From NCBI GenBank assembly GCA_035997545.1, contig DASYIL010000298.1, forward strand, positions 1 through 11,101: 11,101 bases of DNA, read 5' to 3'. The notes beneath the pieces are model-generated. The model searched no databases. It was given only the letters and a program-made list of their open reading frames with translations, and was not told the DNA's origin. The stretch is from GCA-003244245 sp035997545. GTDB lineage: Bacteria; Actinomycetota; Actinomycetes; Mycobacteriales; Pseudonocardiaceae. Positions 1 to 6,700 of this stretch are shown here, piece after piece; within the stretch, counting starts at the first letter, position 1, and each line of letters starts with the position of its first letter. Position numbers and translations under genes: made by a program.

Positions 1-501
1 TTCCTCCAGGTCGCCTACGCTGCGCCCGGCCCACCCATCGTGCAGCGGCAACTGCAGCACTGCCACTGTGCCCGAAGGGTCGCGCCACGCGGCCGTCGCC
101 CCGTCGGGCAGCAGCATCCGTAGGAAGCGGTCGGTGGTCCAGGGCACGGTGGCCACGGTGTGGATGCCCACCCGTTCGTATACCGCGGCCCGTTTGGGGT
201 CATAGATCCGGGCGACAACGTGCGGCACCCCGAACGTCTCCTGGGCCACCCGCGCGGAGATGATGTTGGAGTTGTCGCCGGAGGACACCGCGGCGAACGC
301 CCCCGCGCGCTCGATCCCCGCCTCGATCAGCACCTGGCGGTCAAAGCCGATGCCGCGAACCTGCTGACCGTGGAAGTCGGGACCCAGCCTGCGGAAGGCC
401 TGCAGATTCTGGTCGATCACCGCCACGTGGTGGCCGAGACGTTCCAACGCCTGGGCCAGACCGGCACCCACCCGGCCACAACCCATGATCACGACATGCA
501 C
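1..501 (-). CDS. ceoB: TrkA-family potassium uptake protein, N-terminal part (CeoB-like), cut by the window edge
   Basis: This is the N-terminal 167 codons of a cytoplasmic RCK (regulator of K+ conductance) protein; the 3' end lies outside the window. It opens with a Rossmann fold: G7-C-G-R-V-G12 is the GxGxxG loop and D30 at the end of the second strand suggests NAD(H) binding. Further marks are SSGDNSNIISARVA, VVARIYDPKRAAVYER and TVATVPWTTDR, which closely match mycobacterial CeoB as I remember it. Such proteins are usually about 220 residues, with a nucleotide-binding RCK_N domain followed by RCK_C, so the missing part should be mostly RCK_C. The GTG start at 501 is supported by a GGAG seven bases upstream and by the fold beginning at residue 2. 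A ceoC partner normally follows, off the edge here. It is divergent from the potassium permease at 597, with 95 bases between the two starts. Family assignment is firm; its membrane partner is inferred. Confidence 0.93.
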   Translation of the reverse strand, partial: MHVVIMGCGRVGAGLAQALERLGHHVAVIDQNLQAFRRLGPDFHGQQVRGIGFDRQVLIEAGIERAGAFAAVSSGDNSNIISARVAQETFGVPHVVARIYDPKRAAVYERVGIHTVATVPWTTDRFLRMLLPDGATAAWRDPSGTVAVLQLPLHDGWAGRSVGDLEE

Positions 502-508
502 GCGGCCA

Positions 509-540
509 CTCCAGGGTCGACGGTTGCCGAGGAAACGGTA
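509..540 (-). promoter_or_regulatory. Promoter -10 and ribosome binding site of the ceoB-like gene
   Basis: On the minus strand TACCGT (540 to 535) fits the actinobacterial TANNNT -10 element and would start transcription near 528, giving a leader of about 27 bases. GGAG at 512 to 509 is a Shine-Dalgarno sequence seven bases before the GTG at 501. No convincing -35 is visible. The hexamer is inferred; the ribosome binding site is clear. Confidence 0.5.
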
Positions 541-584
541 TCGCCGATGGCGCCGACGCGCCGCGCCGGGCCGTCACGCGGCCG

Positions 585-590
585 TACGCT
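585..590 (+). promoter_or_regulatory. Leaderless-type -10 element of the potassium permease gene
   Basis: TACGCT is followed by exactly six bases (TTCCGC) and then the GTG at 597. This is the spacing at which the transcript starts on the first base of the start codon. No Shine-Dalgarno sequence lies upstream of this GTG, which agrees with leaderless translation. No -35 is recognisable. The shared divergent region with ceoB is only 95 bases long. Confidence 0.55.
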
Positions 591-596
591 TTCCGC

Positions 597-2672
597 GTGC
601 CCAAGCTCGCTACCGCGGTCAAACGGATCCTCGTCGGTAGGCCGTTCCGCAGCGAAAGGTTGGGCCACACACTGCTGCCCAAGCGCATCGCGCTGCCGGT
701 CTTCGCGTCGGACGCGCTCTCCTCGGTGGCCTACGCCCCAGAAGAGCTCTTCCTCGTGCTGTCTATCGCAGGGCTCTCGGCGTATTCGTTCGCGCCGTGG
801 GTCGGGCTAGCTGTGGCTGCTGTGATGCTGGTCGTGGTCACCAGTTACCGGCAAAATGTGCGGGCCTACCCATCGGGCGGCGGGGACTACGAGGTCGCGA
901 CGGTGAACCTGGGCCGCTCCGCGGGACTCGTGGTGGCCAGCGCGTTGATGGTCGACTATGTCCTCACGGTCGCGGTCTCGATCTCCTCGGCGGCCTCGAA
1001 CATCGGCTCCGCAGTGCCTTTCGTCGCTACTCACAAGGTGATCTTCGCGGTCGTCGCGATCAGCCTGCTCACCGCGGCCAACCTGCGTGGGATCCGGGAG
1101 TCCGGGACGGCGTTCGCCATCCCCACCTACGCCTTCATGATCGGCATCATCGCGATGCTCGCCTGGGGATTCATCCGGGTGTTGCTGTTCGGCGAGCAGG
1201 TCCGCGCCGAGTCCGCCGGGCTCGGGCTGCGGGCTGAGGACAACCAGCTCGTCAGCATCGCGCTGATGTTCCTGGTCTTGCGGGCGTTCTCCTCGGGCTG
1301 CGCCGCGCTCACCGGCGTGGAGGCGATCAGCAACGGCGTCCCGGCTTTCCAGAAACCAAAGTCTCGCAACGCTGCCACCACGCTGCTGATGCTCGGGACC
1401 ATCTCGGTGACCATGCTCATGGGTCTGATCGTGCTCGCCCAGCTCACCGGGGTGAAGATGGCCGAGGATCCGGACCGTCAGCTGATCGGCGCGCCTGCAG
1501 GGTACGAGCAGAAGACGATGGTGGCGCAGCTCGCGCAGGCGGTGTTCGATGGCGTCCCGGTGGCGTTCTACTTCATCACCGTGGTCACCGCGCTGATCCT
1601 GGTGCTAGCCGCCAACACCGCGTTCAACGGCTTCCCGGTTCTGGGCTCGATCCTCGCCCAGGACCGCTACCTGCCCCGCCAGCTGCACACCCGCGGCGAC
1701 CGGTTGGCCTTCTCCAACGGCATCGTCTTCCTGGCCGGTGCGGCAACTGTCCTGGTCGTTGCTTTCGGGGCGGAGGTCACCCGGCTGATCCAGCTCTACA
1801 TCGTCGGTGTGTTCGTCTCGTTCACGTTGAGCCAGACCGGCATGGTGCGGCACTGGAACCGGTTACTGGCTATTGAGCCCGACCGCGCACACCGTGGCCG
1901 GATGTGGCGCTCCCGAGCAATCAACGTACTTGGGCTGGTGATGACCGGTTCGGTGCTGGTGGTTGTGCTGATCACCAAGTTTACCGAGGGCGCCTGGATC
2001 GCAATCGCGGCCATGGCGGTGATCTTCGTGTTGATGCAGGCGATCCGGAAGCACTACGACCGGGTGGTTGCCGAGTTGGTACCTCAGGAGGCCGACACCG
2101 TGCTGCCCTCGCGTAACCACGCGATCGTGCTGGTGTCCACCCTGCACCTGCCGACCATGCGGGCGCTGGCCTACGCCCGCGCAACCCGTCCCGATGTGCT
2201 GGAGGCGGTCACCGTCAACGTCGATGACGCGGGCACTCAAGACCTGGTCGCGGAGTGGGAGGCGCGGGAGATCCCGGTTCCGCTCACAGTGGTCGAGTCG
2301 CCCTACCGGGAGATCACCAAGCCGGTGATCGACTACGTTAAGCGGGCCCGCTCGGACAACCCCCGTAACGTGGTCACGGTGTTCATCCCGGAATACGTCG
2401 TGGGCCACTGGTGGGAGCAGATCCTGCACAACCAGAGTGCGCTACGGATCAAGGGCCGCCTGCTGTTCGAGCCTGGCGTGATGGTGACCAGCGTGCCCTG
2501 GCAGCTGCACTCCTCGGCCCGGGTTGTCCAGCGTGACCAGCTGGCACCGGGAGCGGTGCGCTGGGGCTTGGACACCGGTCCCGCCGGCACCTCCCGAAAC
2601 GCCACCTCCGCCGACGATGCGGCAGCCGACGGCGCCGCGGTCCGGCCGCAGCCGCGGGTCGACCGGCCGTGA
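597..2672 (+). CDS. KimA-like potassium importer of the APC superfamily (usually annotated amino acid permease)
   Basis: A 691-residue membrane protein. About twelve hydrophobic segments fill residues 30 to 485, followed by a soluble C-terminal domain (about 500 to 640) and a proline/alanine-rich tail (640 to 691). Blocks shared with Bacillus subtilis KimA, from memory, are SDALSSVAY, YPSGGGDYEV, VDYVLTVAVSIS, AFSSGCAALTGVEAISN, LVLAANTAFNGFP, FTLSQTGM and ILHNQSAL near the C terminus. Residues known to coordinate K+ in KimA have counterparts here: D39, Y46, D120, Y121, T124, S128, T239, E242 and Y401. KimA imports K+ with protons at the plasma membrane and is controlled by c-di-AMP. Rv2690c of M. 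tuberculosis appears to be the equivalent in the same gene order. The GTG at 597 is chosen from the leaderless promoter and family length. The trmA-like gene follows 34 bases downstream, probably in one operon. Potassium as substrate is an inference from residue conservation; an amino acid substrate is less likely. Confidence 0.85.
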   Translation: MPKLATAVKRILVGRPFRSERLGHTLLPKRIALPVFASDALSSVAYAPEELFLVLSIAGLSAYSFAPWVGLAVAAVMLVVVTSYRQNVRAYPSGGGDYEVATVNLGRSAGLVVASALMVDYVLTVAVSISSAASNIGSAVPFVATHKVIFAVVAISLLTAANLRGIRESGTAFAIPTYAFMIGIIAMLAWGFIRVLLFGEQVRAESAGLGLRAEDNQLVSIALMFLVLRAFSSGCAALTGVEAISNGVPAFQKPKSRNAATTLLMLGTISVTMLMGLIVLAQLTGVKMAEDPDRQLIGAPAGYEQKTMVAQLAQAVFDGVPVAFYFITVVTALILVLAANTAFNGFPVLGSILAQDRYLPRQLHTRGDRLAFSNGIVFLAGAATVLVVAFGAEVTRLIQLYIVGVFVSFTLSQTGMVRHWNRLLAIEPDRAHRGRMWRSRAINVLGLVMTGSVLVVVLITKFTEGAWIAIAAMAVIFVLMQAIRKHYDRVVAELVPQEADTVLPSRNHAIVLVSTLHLPTMRALAYARATRPDVLEAVTVNVDDAGTQDLVAEWEAREIPVPLTVVESPYREITKPVIDYVKRARSDNPRNVVTVFIPEYVVGHWWEQILHNQSALRIKGRLLFEPGVMVTSVPWQLHSSARVVQRDQLAPGAVRWGLDTGPAGTSRNATSADDAAADGAAVRPQPRVDRP

Positions 2673-2694
2673 CCGCCGACGCACTTCCTCCCGC

Positions 2695-2699
2695 GGAGG
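2695..2699 (+). promoter_or_regulatory. Ribosome binding site that fixes the trmA-like start
   Basis: GGAGG lies seven bases before the GTG at 2707. The reading frame is open about 180 bases further upstream, but that part overlaps the permease gene and has no better signal, so this site decides the start. Confidence 0.7.
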
Positions 2700-2706
2700 C
2701 GGCATT

Positions 2707-3885
2707 GTGACCGCAGACTCCGAATTGGAGCTCACTGTTGGACCGGTAGGCCACGGCGGGTTCTGCGTGGCCCGCCACGAGGGTCGGGTGGTGTTCGTCC
2801 GACATGCGCTGCCCGGGGAGCGGGTCCGCGCGGTGGTCACCGAGGACCGGGGCGGGGCTTACTGCCGGGCCGACGCGGTGGCGGTCCTGGAACCCGCGGC
2901 GGGCCGGGTGCCGCCGCCGTGCCCGGCATCGGGACCCGGCGGCTGTGGCGGCTGCGACTTCCAGCATGTCGACCCCAGGGTGCAGCGCCAGCTCAAGGCG
3001 CAGGTGGTGGCCGAGCAGCTGCGTAGGATCGCCGGACTGGAGATCGCGGTGACCGTGCAGGAGCTGCCCGGCGGCCCGCTTGGCTGGCGGACCCGCACCC
3101 GGCTCGCGGTGGACGGGACGGGGAAACCCGGATTCCGGGTGCACCGCAGCCATACAGTGCTGCCGGTGCCAGCCTGCCCGCTGGCAGTGCCCGGTGCCCT
3201 GGACCCGGTGTTCTCCCACCGTTGGCGCCCGGGCGGGGAGCTGGAGGTGGTCGCCGACGACTCCGGCCGGGTGCACGTGGCGCAGCTGTGTCCGGGTCGG
3301 CCGCCGAAACAGCTTCACGGCACCGGGCGCGTCGTGCGACACGCCGCCGGTCGACGCTGGGAACTGTCCGCGCTCGGCTTCTGGCAGGTGCATCCCGCCG
3401 CAGCCGACGCGCTGGCCGCGCTGGTCGGGGACTGGGCAGCCGCGCCGCGCGGGGGCACGGCGTGGGACCTCTATGGCGGAGTGGGGCTGTTCGCCTCGGT
3501 ACTGGCCGGTCAGGTCGGGCCGACCGGCTCGGTGACCGTCGTGGAGTCCTCCGTGCGCGCAGTGGCCGACGGCGCGACGGCGCTGGCCGACCTTGCGCAG
3601 GTGCGCTTCGTCACCGGCCGGGTGGAGCGGGCGCTGGCCCAGCTACCCGGAATCCCGGATGTGGTGGTGCTCGACCCACCCCGGCGCGGGGTTGGCCGAG
3701 AGGTGGCCGCGGCGGTGGCCGACCGGGGGCCTGCGCGCATAGTCCAGGTGGCCTGTGATCCGGCGGCGCTGGCTCGCGACATCGCTGCCTATCTCACGTG
3801 CGGTTACCGACTGCTGGCGGTGCGCGCGCTGGACGCGTTCCCGATGACCCATCATGTCGAATGTGTGGCTGTACTGGTCCGCTGA
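2707..3885 (+). CDS. TrmA/RumA-type RNA (uracil-C5)-methyltransferase with TRAM domain and Fe-S site
   Basis: A 392-residue cytoplasmic enzyme that transfers a methyl group from S-adenosylmethionine to C5 of a uridine in RNA. A TRAM RNA-binding domain fills about residues 3 to 62. Four cysteines (C72, C80, C83, C157) match the [4Fe-4S] site of RumA. The Rossmann methyltransferase fold carries DLYGGVG (254 to 260) as the SAM loop, Q227 in GFWQ, the motif DPPRRG (323 to 328), the nucleophile C350 in VACDP, and the base E385 in HHVEC. All catalytic residues are present. The family includes RlmD, RlmC and TrmA, and the sequence alone does not settle which uridine is modified. Several actinomycetes are reported to lack m5U54 in tRNA, which makes 23S rRNA the likelier target. 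It sits 34 bases after the permease gene and is probably cotranscribed. It is the positional equivalent of Rv2689c. Confidence 0.9.
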   Translation: MTADSELELTVGPVGHGGFCVARHEGRVVFVRHALPGERVRAVVTEDRGGAYCRADAVAVLEPAAGRVPPPCPASGPGGCGGCDFQHVDPRVQRQLKAQVVAEQLRRIAGLEIAVTVQELPGGPLGWRTRTRLAVDGTGKPGFRVHRSHTVLPVPACPLAVPGALDPVFSHRWRPGGELEVVADDSGRVHVAQLCPGRPPKQLHGTGRVVRHAAGRRWELSALGFWQVHPAAADALAALVGDWAAAPRGGTAWDLYGGVGLFASVLAGQVGPTGSVTVVESSVRAVADGATALADLAQVRFVTGRVERALAQLPGIPDVVVLDPPRRGVGREVAAAVADRGPARIVQVACDPAALARDIAAYLTCGYRLLAVRALDAFPMTHHVECVAVLVR

Positions 3886-3889
3886 TGCC

Positions 3890-3925
3890 TCTCCTAGACT
3901 AGGCCGTCTCCTAGGTTTGGCCGTC
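3890..3925 (+). repeat. Two tandem 19-base near-repeats with palindromic cores upstream of dxs
   Basis: Copies at 3890 to 3908 and 3907 to 3925 share TCTCCTAG and GGCCGTC, with 16 of 19 bases equal and a period of 17. The first holds the palindrome CCTAG-A-CTAGG (3893 to 3903) and the second holds CCTAGG (3910 to 3915). A more diverged third iteration (GTAGATTGGGC) runs into the dxs -10. CTAGG at 3899 and CCTAG at 3910 can also pair across six bases, so a weak trmA terminator is an alternative. An operator for a regulator of dxs is an inference. Confidence 0.5.
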
Positions 3926-3927
3926 CG

Positions 3928-3933
3928 TAGATT
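3928..3933 (+). promoter_or_regulatory. -10 element of the dxs promoter
   Basis: TAGATT fits TANNNT and is identical to the hexamer in front of the DUF3000 gene. Transcription would begin at A3940, giving a 64-base leader to the dxs GTG at 4004. A3940 is also the first base of an ATG that is out of frame with dxs. A second hexamer, TAGACT, lies at 3895 to 3900. No -35 consensus is visible. Confidence 0.5.
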
Positions 3934-4003
3934 GGGCGCATGGTCGCCATCGTCAGCGGCGGCCAGTGTTTGGCGACCGCTGACGAGCGAGGTGGGGGAT
4001 ACG

Positions 4004-5938
4004 GTGGACCTGTTGCAGTCGGTGCGCAGCCCGCAGGACGTCAAGCGTCTCGATGTGGCCGCCCTAACCCAGTTGGCCTCGGAGATCCGCACATTCCTGG
4101 TCGAGAAGGTGTCGCGTACCGGAGGTCACCTCGGTCCCAACCTCGGCGCGGTGGAGCTCACCCTGGCGGTGCACCGGGTGTTCGACTCCCCGCAGGACCC
4201 GGTGCTGTTCGATACCGGCCACCAGGCGTATGTGCACAAGATCGTCACCGGGCGGGCCGAGGGATTCGACCGGTTACGCAAGCGGGGTGGCTTGTCCGGT
4301 TATCCCTGCCGGGCAGAAAGTGAGCACGACTGGGTGGAGTCCAGTCACGCCTCGGCCGCGCTGTCCTACGCTGACGGGCTGGCCAAAGCTTTTGCGCACT
4401 CTGGCGCGCATTTCGGACAGCAGCGGCACGTCGTCGTGGTGGTCGGTGATGGTGCGCTGACCGGCGGGATGTGCTGGGAGGCGCTGAACAACATCGCCGC
4501 TGGCCGGGACCGGTCGGTGGTCATTGTCGTCAACGACAACGGCCGCTCCTACTCGCCGACCATCGGAGGATTCGCCGAACACCTCTCCACGCTGCGGCTA
4601 CAGCCCGGCTACGAGTGGGTACTGCGCAGTGGCAAACAGGCCCTGGAAAGGACTCCGGTGGTAGGCCGGGTGATCTATGCCGGTCTGCACGCCGCCAAGC
4701 GGGGTCTCAAGGACGCATTGGCCCCGCAGGTCCTCTTCGAGGACCTCGGGCTGAAGTACCTGGGCCCGGTCGACGGGCACGACCTGCGCGCCATGGAGGC
4801 CGCTTTGCGCCGGGCCAAGGACTTCGGTGGGCCGGTGATCGTGCACGCGGTGACCCGCAAGGGCAACGGCTACCTGCCCGCGGAGAACGATACCGCCGAG
4901 CTCATGCACCAGGTGAAGGTCATGGACCCCCAGACCGGTGTGCCCGTCGCGCCCGCCGGGATCTCCTGGACCAGTGTGTTCACCGTGGAACTGATCAGGT
5001 TGGCCAGTGTGCGCGACGACCTGGTCGCGATCACCGCGGCGATGCCCGGCCCGACCGGGCTGGGTGCCTTCGCCGAACGGTTCCCGGACCGCTGTTACGA
5101 CGTCGGCATCGCCGAGCAACACGCCGTCACGTCCGCGGCGGGGCTGGCACTGGGTGGGCTGCACCCGGTGGTATCGCTGTACTCCACGTTCCTCAACCGC
5201 GCGTTCGACCAGCTGCTGATGGACGTGGCGCTGCTGGGCGCCCCCGTCACCATCACCCTGGACCGGGCGGGTATCACCGGCGATGACGGTGCCAGCCATA
5301 ACGGTATGTGGGACCTGTCGGTGCTGGGGATCGTGCCCGGGATCCGAGTGGCCGCGCCCCGGGACGCCGCCACCCTGCGGGAGGAGCTGGCCGAGGCCGT
5401 CGCGGTCGACGACGGGCCGACCGCGGTGCGTTTTCCCAAGGGCGCAGTGATCGAGTCAGTGCCGGCGTTGGAGCGCATCGACGGGGTGGACGTGCTGGCC
5501 CGGCCCGGTCCGGCCGACGGACACGATGTGCTGCTGGTGGGTGTCGGCGTGTTCGCCGTGCTCGCGCTCGCGGCCGCCGGGCGGCTTGCTGACCAGGGCA
5601 TTGGGGTGACCGTCGTCGATCCTCGCTGGGTGCTGCCGGTGCCCGAGGTGCTGGTGCGGATGGCCGCACAGCACCGGCTGGTGGTGAGTCTGGAGGATGG
5701 TGGGCGGCATGGCGGTTTCGGCTGGTCGTTGGCTGCGGCGCTGCGCGATGCCGAGCTCGACGTGCCGTTTCGTGATCTCGGCATCCCCCAGCGGTTCCTG
5801 GCGCACGGCTCCCGCGACGAGGTGCTCGCGGATCTCGGCCTGACTGCGCAGGACGTCGCCAGGGCGGTGACCGGCTGGGCGGCCGGACTGATCGGGTCGA
5901 TAAGTGACACCGCCGCGGTCGAGGCCCCGGGCATTTAG
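4004..5938 (+). CDS. dxs: 1-deoxy-D-xylulose-5-phosphate synthase
   Basis: A complete 644-residue cytoplasmic enzyme that joins pyruvate and glyceraldehyde 3-phosphate, releasing CO2, to give DXP, the entry step of the MEP isoprenoid pathway and a source for thiamine and pyridoxal. The thiamine diphosphate motif runs from GDGA (148 to 151) to N177. Transketolase-type active-site histidines are H42 and H73, the catalytic glutamate is E371 in GIAEQHAV, and R421, D428 and H432 sit in the DRAGITG...SHNG block. The C-terminal transketolase domain ends normally. It is very close to mycobacterial Dxs1 as I remember it. The frame is open upstream to 3854, but homologues begin near this GTG, and GGGGG at 3994 to 3998 serves as ribosome binding site. 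An in-frame GTG at 3992 is the alternative. It is preceded by its own promoter-like region and followed at once by a hairpin, so it is probably its own transcription unit. Confidence 0.96.
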   Translation: MDLLQSVRSPQDVKRLDVAALTQLASEIRTFLVEKVSRTGGHLGPNLGAVELTLAVHRVFDSPQDPVLFDTGHQAYVHKIVTGRAEGFDRLRKRGGLSGYPCRAESEHDWVESSHASAALSYADGLAKAFAHSGAHFGQQRHVVVVVGDGALTGGMCWEALNNIAAGRDRSVVIVVNDNGRSYSPTIGGFAEHLSTLRLQPGYEWVLRSGKQALERTPVVGRVIYAGLHAAKRGLKDALAPQVLFEDLGLKYLGPVDGHDLRAMEAALRRAKDFGGPVIVHAVTRKGNGYLPAENDTAELMHQVKVMDPQTGVPVAPAGISWTSVFTVELIRLASVRDDLVAITAAMPGPTGLGAFAERFPDRCYDVGIAEQHAVTSAAGLALGGLHPVVSLYSTFLNRAFDQLLMDVALLGAPVTITLDRAGITGDDGASHNGMWDLSVLGIVPGIRVAAPRDAATLREELAEAVAVDDGPTAVRFPKGAVIESVPALERIDGVDVLARPGPADGHDVLLVGVGVFAVLALAAAGRLADQGIGVTVVDPRWVLPVPEVLVRMAAQHRLVVSLEDGGRHGGFGWSLAAALRDAELDVPFRDLGIPQRFLAHGSRDEVLADLGLTAQDVARAVTGWAAGLIGSISDTAAVEAPGI

Positions 5939-5939
5939 C

Positions 5940-5964
5940 CGCCCAGGCTTAGGCGGCCTGGGCG
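5940..5964 (+). terminator. Strong hairpin directly after dxs
   Basis: CGCCCAGGC (5940 to 5948) and GCCTGGGCG (5956 to 5964) form a perfect 9-pair stem with a 7-base loop, beginning two bases after the dxs stop codon. There is no long T run, only TT, which is common for terminators in high-G+C actinobacteria. It would separate dxs from the two-component genes. Confidence 0.65.
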
Positions 5965-6003
5965 TTGCGGTGAGCCGTCGCCGTGGCGGCGTGGGCGGTG
6001 TGG

Positions 6004-6009
6004 CACCGT
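6004..6009 (+). promoter_or_regulatory. Possible leaderless -10 of the OmpR-type regulator
   Basis: CACCGT is followed by exactly six bases (TGGGGG) and the GTG at 6016. It keeps the A and final T of TANNNT but not the first T. The G run could instead be a poorly spaced ribosome binding site. Weak on sequence alone; the hairpin before it makes some promoter here likely. Confidence 0.3.
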
Positions 6010-6015
6010 TGGGGG

Positions 6016-6693
6016 GTGCGCATTCTGATCGTCGAAGACGAGCAGCCGCTGGCCGACGCGGTCGCTCGTGGCCTGCGCCGTGAAGGCATGGCCGTGGACG
6101 TCGCCTACGACGGCGACAGTGGCCATGAGAAGGCCACGGTGACCCGGTATGACGTGGTGGTGCTCGACCGCGACTTGCCCGGGATGTCGGGTGACCGGCT
6201 GTGCGCCGAGATCACCGGATCCGGGGCGCTGACTCGGGTATTGATGCTCACCGCCAGCGGCACTGTGTCCGACCGGGTGGCGGGGCTGTCCCTGGGCGCC
6301 GACGACTACCTGGCCAAACCGTTCGCGTTCGCCGAGCTGGTGGCTCGGCTGCGCGCACTAGGACGCCGTGCCACCCCCGCGGTGCCCCCGGTGCTCAGCG
6401 CCGCCGACGTGATGCTCGATCCGTCCCGGCGCACCGTCAGCCGGTCCGGCACTCCGGTCGACCTCACTCGCAAGGAGTTCGGGGTGCTGGAGGTGCTGCT
6501 TTCCGCTGGGGGCAAGGTGGTGAGCAGCGAGGAGCTGCTGGAACGAGTGTGGGATGAGCACGCTGATCCGTTCACGACCACCGTACGGGTGACCGTGATG
6601 ACGTTGCGAAAGAAGCTGGGTGAGCCGGGCATCATTGAGACCGTGGTCGGATCCGGCTACCGAGTGCCCAGCGCCGGTTCTACGCCCGGCTGA
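6016..6693 (+). CDS. OmpR/PhoB-family response regulator
   Basis: A 225-residue DNA-binding response regulator. The receiver domain (1 to about 115) has the acidic pair E7/D8, the phospho-accepting D51 in VLDRDLPGMSGD, T79 and K101 in YLAKPF, so phosphorylation chemistry is intact. The winged-helix domain (about 128 to 219) carries DLTRKEFGVLEVLL and ends with VVGSGYRV, typical for the family. The frame is open to 5983, but the receiver fold begins at this GTG, which reads MRILIVEDE. The partner kinase starts seven bases after its stop codon, so the pair is almost certainly one operon. It resembles CutR/MprA-type regulators; the signal and target genes are unknown. The gene lies between dxs and rnd, where mycobacteria have no gene as I recall. 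Confidence 0.93.
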   Translation: MRILIVEDEQPLADAVARGLRREGMAVDVAYDGDSGHEKATVTRYDVVVLDRDLPGMSGDRLCAEITGSGALTRVLMLTASGTVSDRVAGLSLGADDYLAKPFAFAELVARLRALGRRATPAVPPVLSAADVMLDPSRRTVSRSGTPVDLTRKEFGVLEVLLSAGGKVVSSEELLERVWDEHADPFTTTVRVTVMTLRKKLGEPGIIETVVGSGYRVPSAGSTPG

Positions 6694-6700
6694 GCGCCTG

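Noticed and set aside
160..810. A 216-codon plus-strand frame opposite the ceoB-like gene
   Set aside because: It is antisense to a clear RCK protein, its composition is low-complexity His/Arg/Pro/Ser, and it runs into the permease gene. It is a shadow frame of high-G+C coding DNA.
2449..3393. A 314-codon minus-strand frame over the trmA-like gene
   Set aside because: It is fully antisense to a gene with all its catalytic residues and has no recognisable domain or ribosome binding site.
3854..4003. An N-terminal extension of Dxs from the upstream ATG at 3854
   Set aside because: It would overlap the trmA-like 3' end and add about 50 residues absent from homologues, and the dxs promoter lies within it.
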